Below, one piece after another: positions 13,733-17,990 of a DNA stretch of 17,990 bases. The stretch lies in the NCBI GenBank assembly GCA_035544575.1, contig DATKEC010000046.1, positions 1 to 17,990 of the forward strand. Direction: 5' to 3'. Positions within the stretch are counted from its first letter, which is position 1. The number at the start of each line of letters is the position of its first letter. The notes under the pieces were generated by a model. The model was not told the origin of the DNA. It was given only the letters and a program-made list of their open reading frames with translations, and ran no database searches. The stretch is from DATHWB01 sp035544575 (GTDB taxonomy: Bacteria; Actinomycetota; Acidimicrobiia; Spongiisociales; ZC4RG35). Made by a program: the position numbers and the translations under genes.

Positions 13733-14109
13733 CAGAACAGCATCCTGAGCCCGGCGGCCACGAGCACCACGGCAAAGATCAATCGAAGCGTGCGCGCCGA
13801 CAGCTTGTCCATGAGCTGGGCGCCGAGAGCTCCGCCGATCACGCCGCCTGCGCCGAGCGTCACGCCCACCACCCAGTCGACCCGTTCCGACATCGCAAAG
13901 CCCACCATGCCGGCGAACGAGAGCGCGATGATCGCGCCCAGCGACGTGGCGTGGGCGACCTTGCGCGCAGGAGCGAGAAACAACAGGATCAGCGGGACGA
14001 GGAGGATGCCGCCCCCCACCCCGAAGAAACCGCTCAGCGCCCCACCCGAGACGGCGATGATCACCAGGCGGAAATCGAAACCCGAATGAGTACCGGAGGC
14101 CGTGGTCAC
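13732..14109 (-). CDS. Half-size TauE/SafE-family permease (first copy)
   Basis: 125 aa from GTG 14109. SGGALSGFFGVGGGILLVPL (21-40) is the TauE/SafE signature. Further hydrophobic segments are at about 52-72, 78-98 and 107-124, ending LVAAGLRMLF, which mirrors the ILLAGIRMLV end of its partner. A full-length TauE is two such four-helix halves fused, so this and the next gene look like the N- and C-halves as separate genes. The start was placed at the GTG because the upstream open frame overlaps the glycosidase and has no membrane character. Only 11 nt separate it from the glycosidase stop, so it is probably the third gene of one transcript. Confidence 0.87.
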   Translation of the reverse strand: MTTASGTHSGFDFRLVIIAVSGGALSGFFGVGGGILLVPLILLFLAPARKVAHATSLGAIIALSFAGMVGFAMSERVDWVVGVTLGAGGVIGGALGAQLMDKLSARTLRLIFAVVLVAAGLRMLF

Positions 14110-14120
14110 CGGCGTGGACC

Positions 14121-15323
14121 TTAAGGGCCGTGCACGGCCCGATATGCCAGGACGAAGGTTCCGGCGTTCCAAGTCTGCATCGATGCGCCGGCCGGGTCGC
14201 CTGCGGCATCGATCCATTCGGGAAAGCTCCAGTCACTCAGCGAATTGGCGACGGCCAGGCTGTGCAGGAGCGGTCGGGCGGCCTCGGCGCCGAGAGTTCG
14301 GGCAACGGCTTCCACATGAAATCCACCTACATACGGCCACGCCGCGCCGTTGTGATACCTCCCGGACCGGTTCCGCCATCGCTCGGGAATGGCGGATTCG
14401 GCGACGGCGACGAGCATCCCGGTGCCGTCGTTGGCGGCGACCGGTTGCGGAAGTGTCCGGGTGGGATACGGGTCAGCGGCGTCGAAAATCGTGTCCAGCA
14501 CGATCGCGGCCCGGTCGTTGTCGGCGAGCCCAAAGCGGACCGCCAGCACATTCCCGAGCACGTCGCAGCGATCGATGAATGCCGCGTGCACGATGTGGGA
14601 CAGATAGAAGCGCCGGTTGACGCTGGCCGCCTCCCAGTAAGCGATCCGGGTTGCGTCGTGGGCAAACCCGTGTGGGAACAGCGAGCCGGCATCGATCTCG
14701 GCGTCCGGCCAGAACCACGAGTTGACCGCCGCCCTCGTCGCAGCCGCCTCACCCAGTGCTGGCTCTCCCAACGCCGCGGCCACCTCGTCGTGGGCGGTGA
14801 TGGCTGCGGCGTACAGCACGTTGAGGTGCAGTGTCCGCCCCGAGCGGGTGAGTGCGGCGTCCATCCAGTCCGTCGACGGGGCGGCTGAGATCAGACCGGA
14901 GCCCGTGACATCCTGATGCCGTAGCCAGCTCAGCGCCGCGGTGACAGCCGGCCACCAACTTCGGACGCGACCGGTGTCACCGGTGACCCGGAGGTAGGCA
15001 GCGACGACGATCGGAAACCATGCCGTCGTGTCGACCACTCCGCCTTCGGAGAAGTCCCATTCGTTGCGCGCCGGCGCCACGAGCGCGGGAATCTGACCGA
15101 GCGACGACGAGTGAGCGGCGAGGGTGTCGAACGTGGATGCGGTGGCCGCCACGAGGTCCGGTTCACCCGACTCGACGGCTCCCAACGCCGCGATAAGCGC
15201 ATCGCGCGCCCAGATGACGGCGTAATGGTCGAAGGCCGGCGACGCGACAAAGCCGTGCGGCGTACTCGCCTCCCGGAGCAATTCGAGCGACCGGCTGTGT
15301 GCCTGCGCCGTCAGGTCCGTCAT
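14121..15323 (-). CDS. Six-hairpin glycosidase (amylo-alpha-1,6-glucosidase / GH100-like)
   Basis: 400 aa with the layout of an (alpha/alpha)6-barrel glycosidase. YAVIWARDALIA (34-45) corresponds to the WGRD motif of glycogen-debranching and neutral-invertase enzymes. TDWMD (151-155) holds the probable general acid Asp152. RYHNGAAWPYVGGF (322-335) is the substrate-channel motif. FPEW (367-370), with Glu369 as probable base, is followed by QTWNAG (383-388). There is no signal peptide, so it is cytosolic. Candidate substrates are alpha-1,6-linked glucans, sucrose or another alpha-glucoside; the sequence does not decide. It is much shorter than full debranching enzymes because it lacks an N-terminal glucanotransferase/beta-sandwich domain. 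It follows a 96-aa gene by 30 nt and precedes the TauE pair by 11 nt. Confidence 0.75.
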   Translation of the reverse strand: MTDLTAQAHSRSLELLREASTPHGFVASPAFDHYAVIWARDALIAALGAVESGEPDLVAATASTFDTLAAHSSSLGQIPALVAPARNEWDFSEGGVVDTTAWFPIVVAAYLRVTGDTGRVRSWWPAVTAALSWLRHQDVTGSGLISAAPSTDWMDAALTRSGRTLHLNVLYAAAITAHDEVAAALGEPALGEAAATRAAVNSWFWPDAEIDAGSLFPHGFAHDATRIAYWEAASVNRRFYLSHIVHAAFIDRCDVLGNVLAVRFGLADNDRAAIVLDTIFDAADPYPTRTLPQPVAANDGTGMLVAVAESAIPERWRNRSGRYHNGAAWPYVGGFHVEAVARTLGAEAARPLLHSLAVANSLSDWSFPEWIDAAGDPAGASMQTWNAGTFVLAYRAVHGP

Positions 15324-15353
15324 GGACCGGTGCCGCTCGCTGCCATACGGGCT

Positions 15354-15644
15354 TCAGCGGTTGCGTGTCGCCATCTGTCGGCGAAGGCGAGGGCTGGCCG
15401 CGCGGAGGCCGAGTTCGAGCGCCATGCCAGGATCGTCATTCGTCCGGATGATGGCCTCTTCGCCTTCGACGCGGATGTGGAACCCGTCGTCTTCTCCGCG
15501 GATCAGCAGATTGCGGATAGACCAGTCGCCCAAGACCGTCGTCTCTGTGTGAAGGAGCATTCGCTCGTGGTTGAGATCGACCAGTACCTGCAGCACGGGA
15601 CTGTCCGGAGATGCCATCCGCAGCGATCCGTCATATCTGCCCAT
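15354..15644 (-). CDS. Small conserved-looking protein of unknown function
   Basis: 96 aa from ATG 15644, chosen because GGGAG lies about 10 nt upstream and a TACAAT -10-like hexamer (complement of 15694-15699) precedes it. The open frame continues 49 codons further up, across that promoter. The sequence alternates hydrophobic and polar residues (VLQVLVDLNHERMLLHTETT, then WSIRNLLIRG, FHIRVEGEEAIIR), suggesting a small beta-rich domain of perhaps six strands. It ends in an Arg-rich tail. There is no Cys, no metal motif, no signal peptide and no TM helix. I do not recognise the family. It is the first gene of the probable operon with the glycosidase and two TauE halves. Confidence 0.7.
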   Translation of the reverse strand: MGRYDGSLRMASPDSPVLQVLVDLNHERMLLHTETTVLGDWSIRNLLIRGEDDGFHIRVEGEEAIIRTNDDPGMALELGLRAASPRLRRQMATRNR

Positions 15645-15693
15645 CGGACCCAACTCCCTCGTTCGGCCCCAGTCCGCGATCCCCGTGCGTGAG

Positions 15694-15699
15694 ATTGTA
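15694..15699 (-). promoter_or_regulatory. -10-like element (TACAAT) for the 96-aa gene operon
   Basis: TACAAT on the minus strand (complement of 15694-15699) matches TATAAT at five of six positions. It would give a leader of about 40 nt containing the GAGGGAG ribosome binding site. No good -35 is seen at 16-19 nt. Confidence 0.45.
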
Positions 15700-15766
15700 T
15701 CCGATGACCACCGTCCGTGGCGGTAATTCCGCTGGCAGGATGCGTCCCTCCTGCGCAACGTGCGGA

Positions 15767-15779
15767 TAGGGTCCAGCCG
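15767..15779 (+). promoter_or_regulatory. Likely leaderless -10 element (TAGGGT) of the decarboxylase gene
   Basis: TAGGGT at 15767-15772 lies 7 nt before the GTG at 15780, where no Shine-Dalgarno sequence is found. It matches the arrangement at 9061-9073. The -35 region is not recognisable. Confidence 0.5.
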
Positions 15780-17168
15780 GTGACCGACCACATGTCATCT
15801 GAGGATTTCCGCCGCCACGGTAAAGCCCTGATCGACTGGATCGCCGATTACTGGGACACCGTCGGTGACCGGACGATCCTGCCCGATGTGGCGCCGGGTG
15901 AGATCCGTGCGAGCCTCCCGGAGCGCGCACCCGAGCACGGCGAGCCGTTCGGAGCCGTGCTCGCCGACCTCGACACGGTGGTGATGCCGGGTATCACCCA
16001 CTGGCAGGCGCCAGGGTGGTTCGCCTACTTCCCCGCCAACGTGTCGTTTCCTTCGATCCTGGGCGACTTGGCTTCGTCGGGCCTCGGGCAGCAAGGGATG
16101 TTGTGGCAGACGTCGCCTGTCACAACCGAGATCGAGAGCCACGTTCTCGACTGGTTGGTCGACCTGATGGCACTCCCCCAGGGCTGGAGAACGACCGGTC
16201 CGGGCGGCGGAGTGCTGCAGATGAGCGCCTCGGATTCGACCCACACTGCGATCGTGGTGGCCCGGAGCATGCGGAAGGACACGGATCCGTCCCGGATGGT
16301 CGTCTACGCCTCCACCCAGGCCCACTCTTCGGTCGAAAAGGGTGCCCGCGTCGCCGGGATCGGGCATGTTCGTCTCGTCGAGACCGATCACGTCCACGCG
16401 ATGCGCACCGATGCGCTCGCCACGGCGATCGATCTCGACGTCGCCTCGGGTCTGTTTCCCGTCTTCGTCTGCGCCACGTTGGGCACGACCGCCACCACCG
16501 CCGTCGACCCGATTCGACCCATCGGCGAGATCGCGCGGGCGCGCGGCATGTGGTTCCACGTCGACGCCGCGTATGCCGGCAACGCCATGATCTGTGAGGA
16601 GTTCCGCCATCACCTCGACGGCGTCGAACTCGCCGACTCCTACACCTTCAACCCGCACAAGTGGCTTCTGACGAACTTCGACTGCTCGGTCTTCTGGGTG
16701 GCGGACCGTGGCCCCCTCATCGACACGATGAACATCGTCCCCCCGTATCTCCGCAACCGAGCCAGCGACGCCGGCGATGTGATCGACTACCGGGACTGGC
16801 ATGTGCCGTTGGGACGCCGGTTTCGGGCGCTCAAAGTGTGGTTCGTTCTCCGCCACTACGGCGCAGAAGGTCTGCGTGAGTACATCCGGTCCCACGTCAA
16901 ACTGGCCCAGGACCTGGCAGACAGGGTCGAGCGTCACCCCCGGCTGGAGACGGTGGCGCCCACCCCCTTCGGCCTGGTCTCCTTCGCGCACCTCGACGGC
17001 AACGACGCCACGGCGCGCCTCGTGGAAGCGATCAACGCCACCGGGACCTCGTATGTGGTGGCCTCGACGCTCGGCGAGCGTCTGTTCGTCCGGGTCTCGA
17101 TCGGTTCGACCCTCACCGAGGCTTCCCACGTGGACGCGGTGTGGCAAGCGATCAGCGGCGCTGCCTGA
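15780..17168 (+). CDS. PLP-dependent aromatic-L-amino-acid decarboxylase family
   Basis: 462 aa from GTG 15780 (ATG 15792 is an alternative). It belongs to the group II pyridoxal-phosphate decarboxylases. The N-terminal arm (SEDFRRHGKALIDWIADYWD) and WFAYFPAN precede the cofactor site. His182 (TQAHSSVEKGA) should stack on PLP. Asp262 in HVDAAYAGNAMICEE binds the pyridine nitrogen, and Lys294 in FNPHKWLLTNFDCS forms the Schiff base. It would convert an aromatic amino acid (tryptophan, tyrosine, DOPA or phenylalanine) to the amine plus CO2; the sequence alone does not fix the substrate. A TAGGGT box 7 nt upstream suggests a leaderless transcript. No amine transporter or oxidase is adjacent. Its TGA is directly followed by the stop of the convergent peptidase gene, forming TGATCA. 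Confidence 0.94.
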   Translation: MTDHMSSEDFRRHGKALIDWIADYWDTVGDRTILPDVAPGEIRASLPERAPEHGEPFGAVLADLDTVVMPGITHWQAPGWFAYFPANVSFPSILGDLASSGLGQQGMLWQTSPVTTEIESHVLDWLVDLMALPQGWRTTGPGGGVLQMSASDSTHTAIVVARSMRKDTDPSRMVVYASTQAHSSVEKGARVAGIGHVRLVETDHVHAMRTDALATAIDLDVASGLFPVFVCATLGTTATTAVDPIRPIGEIARARGMWFHVDAAYAGNAMICEEFRHHLDGVELADSYTFNPHKWLLTNFDCSVFWVADRGPLIDTMNIVPPYLRNRASDAGDVIDYRDWHVPLGRRFRALKVWFVLRHYGAEGLREYIRSHVKLAQDLADRVERHPRLETVAPTPFGLVSFAHLDGNDATARLVEAINATGTSYVVASTLGERLFVRVSIGSTLTEASHVDAVWQAISGAA

Positions 17169-17990
17169 TCAGAGGGAGGCCAGGGTCCGCGCCGAGTTGT
17201 TGCAGCGGATGAGGCCGTCGTCGCCCACCACCACGATGTCCTCGAGACGCAGGCCCCAACGGTCGTCGAAGTAGAGGCCGGGCTCGATGCTGAAAGCGTG
17301 ACCCGGCTCGAGCGGCAGGTCGTTGCCTTCCACCACATACGGGTCCTCGTGACCCTGGAGGCCGATGCCGTGCCCGGTGCGGTGGAAGAAGCGGTCAGCC
17401 AACCCGGCCTCGGTGATCACGGCCCGAGCCGCCCGGTCGACGTCCTGGCAGGTGTTGGAGACCACCGCGGCATCCACGGCCGCCTGATGGGCGGTTGCCA
17501 ACACGTCCCAAGCTTCGGCGATCTCGGCGGGGATCGGACCTGTGTGGACACAGCGTGTCGTGTCGCTGTGATATCCGTCCAGCCTGCCCCCGATGTCGAA
17601 GAGCACCACCTCTCCCGACTGGATCTCCCGTTCCCCCGGAGCGTGATGAGGCGAGGCCGAGTTCGGGCCGGAGCCGACGATGGCGAACTCGGCAGTGTCG
17701 AGACCCGCGGCGACGAGCCGCTCGCGAATCTCGAGGGCCACCTGCCGCTCGGTCCGCCCCACGAGCCGGACCCGACCCTCCATCAGATCGGTCGTGACTG
17801 CATCCGCACAGGCACCGGACTCGACCAGCAGTTGCCGCTCGGCGGAGGACTTGACCATCCGCAGGGGACCGATGACGTCGGACGCAAGTCCCAACTCGAG
17901 CTGGGGACGGCGCTGCATGATTGGAACGACGAAGTGGGCACGCATCGTGTCCGAGACGGCGATTCGCTCGACCGGGCCCAGCATCCCGAA
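17169..17990 (-). CDS. M24 metallopeptidase (Xaa-Pro aminopeptidase/dipeptidase type), partial
   Basis: The frame runs off the right edge. From the Met at 17984 there are 271 residues, and two more codons upstream stay open. The start of this piece (VERIAVSDTMRAHFVVPIMQ) is the end of a creatinase/prolidase N-terminal domain, so roughly the first 100 residues of a protein of about 370 aa are outside. All five metal ligands of the pita-bread fold are present: Asp130 (VLFDIGG), Asp141 (HSDTTR), His205 (TGHGIGL), Glu234 (SIEPGLY) and Glu248 (RLEDIVVV). Catalytic His113 or His114 (SPHH) is also there. It should bind two Mn or Co ions and cleave at proline in peptides in the cytosol. The stop abuts that of the decarboxylase with no spacer, so no terminator is available between them. 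Confidence 0.93.
   Translation of the reverse strand, partial: FGMLGPVERIAVSDTMRAHFVVPIMQRRPQLELGLASDVIGPLRMVKSSAERQLLVESGACADAVTTDLMEGRVRLVGRTERQVALEIRERLVAAGLDTAEFAIVGSGPNSASPHHAPGEREIQSGEVVLFDIGGRLDGYHSDTTRCVHTGPIPAEIAEAWDVLATAHQAAVDAAVVSNTCQDVDRAARAVITEAGLADRFFHRTGHGIGLQGHEDPYVVEGNDLPLEPGHAFSIEPGLYFDDRWGLRLEDIVVVGDDGLIRCNNSARTLASL

Noticed and set aside
15795..17147. 450-codon minus-strand frame opposite the decarboxylase
   Set aside because: It is an antisense shadow without family features; the decarboxylase has all active-site residues.
1..17990. CRISPR array, insertion sequence ends or rRNA
   Set aside because: No regularly spaced direct repeats, transposase frames with terminal inverted repeats, or rRNA signatures were seen.

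Overview
The window looks like chromosomal DNA of a high-GC actinobacterium (Actinomycetota). The main reasons are a WhiB-family Fe-S regulator with a WhiB7-type AT-hook, a mycobacterial-type adenylosuccinate lyase, PspC-domain histidine kinase and toastrack proteins, a DUF1206 membrane protein, frequent GTG starts and apparently leaderless promoters (TAGGGT a few bases before GTG). An acidimicrobial or similar uncultured lineage is my guess; the sequence does not prove it.

Layout. 1-294 (-): N-terminal part of a DUF1206 membrane protein cut by the window edge. 412-1405 (+): a decayed tyrosine integrase abutting 1419-1491 (-), a tRNA-Val(TAC) that was probably its attachment site. 1702-2565 (-): an alpha/beta hydrolase, divergent from 2809-3735 (+), a sigma-70 factor of SigB/primary type. 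3806-4108 (-): a WhiB7-like regulator convergent with the sigma gene, preceded on its own strand by a long leader (4109-4450) with a consensus promoter, a 59-codon upstream ORF and a textbook intrinsic terminator. 4483-7508 (-): zwf and pgi, overlapping by 4 nt, divergent from 7594-9027 (+), purB.

9073-13292 is an envelope-stress cluster of LiaFSR/Psp type: a small toastrack membrane protein (+), a NarL-type response regulator and a PspC-fused histidine kinase overlapping by 4 nt (-), and, divergent from the kinase, a PspC protein with two tandem toastrack domains plus a two-TM partner (+). 13337-15644 (-) is a probable four-gene operon: a 96-aa unknown, a six-hairpin glycosidase, and two half-size TauE/SafE permeases. 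15780-17168 (+) is a PLP-dependent aromatic amino acid decarboxylase, convergent with a partial M24 metallopeptidase (17169 to the right edge, -).

The most interesting element is the whiB7 leader. The promoter (TTGACA, 18 nt, TACGGT) has an AT-rich block 2 bp upstream of its -35, as expected for WhiB7 autoregulation, and a perfect 9-bp inverted repeat between -35 and -10. The upstream ORF has a strong ribosome binding site. Its last codons contain a 7-nt segment perfectly complementary to the 5' arm of the downstream terminator, so it could act as an antiterminator when ribosomes stall. This matches the ribosome-dependent attenuation known for whiB7/wblC in mycobacteria and Streptomyces, here with explicit candidate RNA pairings. 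Function is inferred throughout; no search was run.
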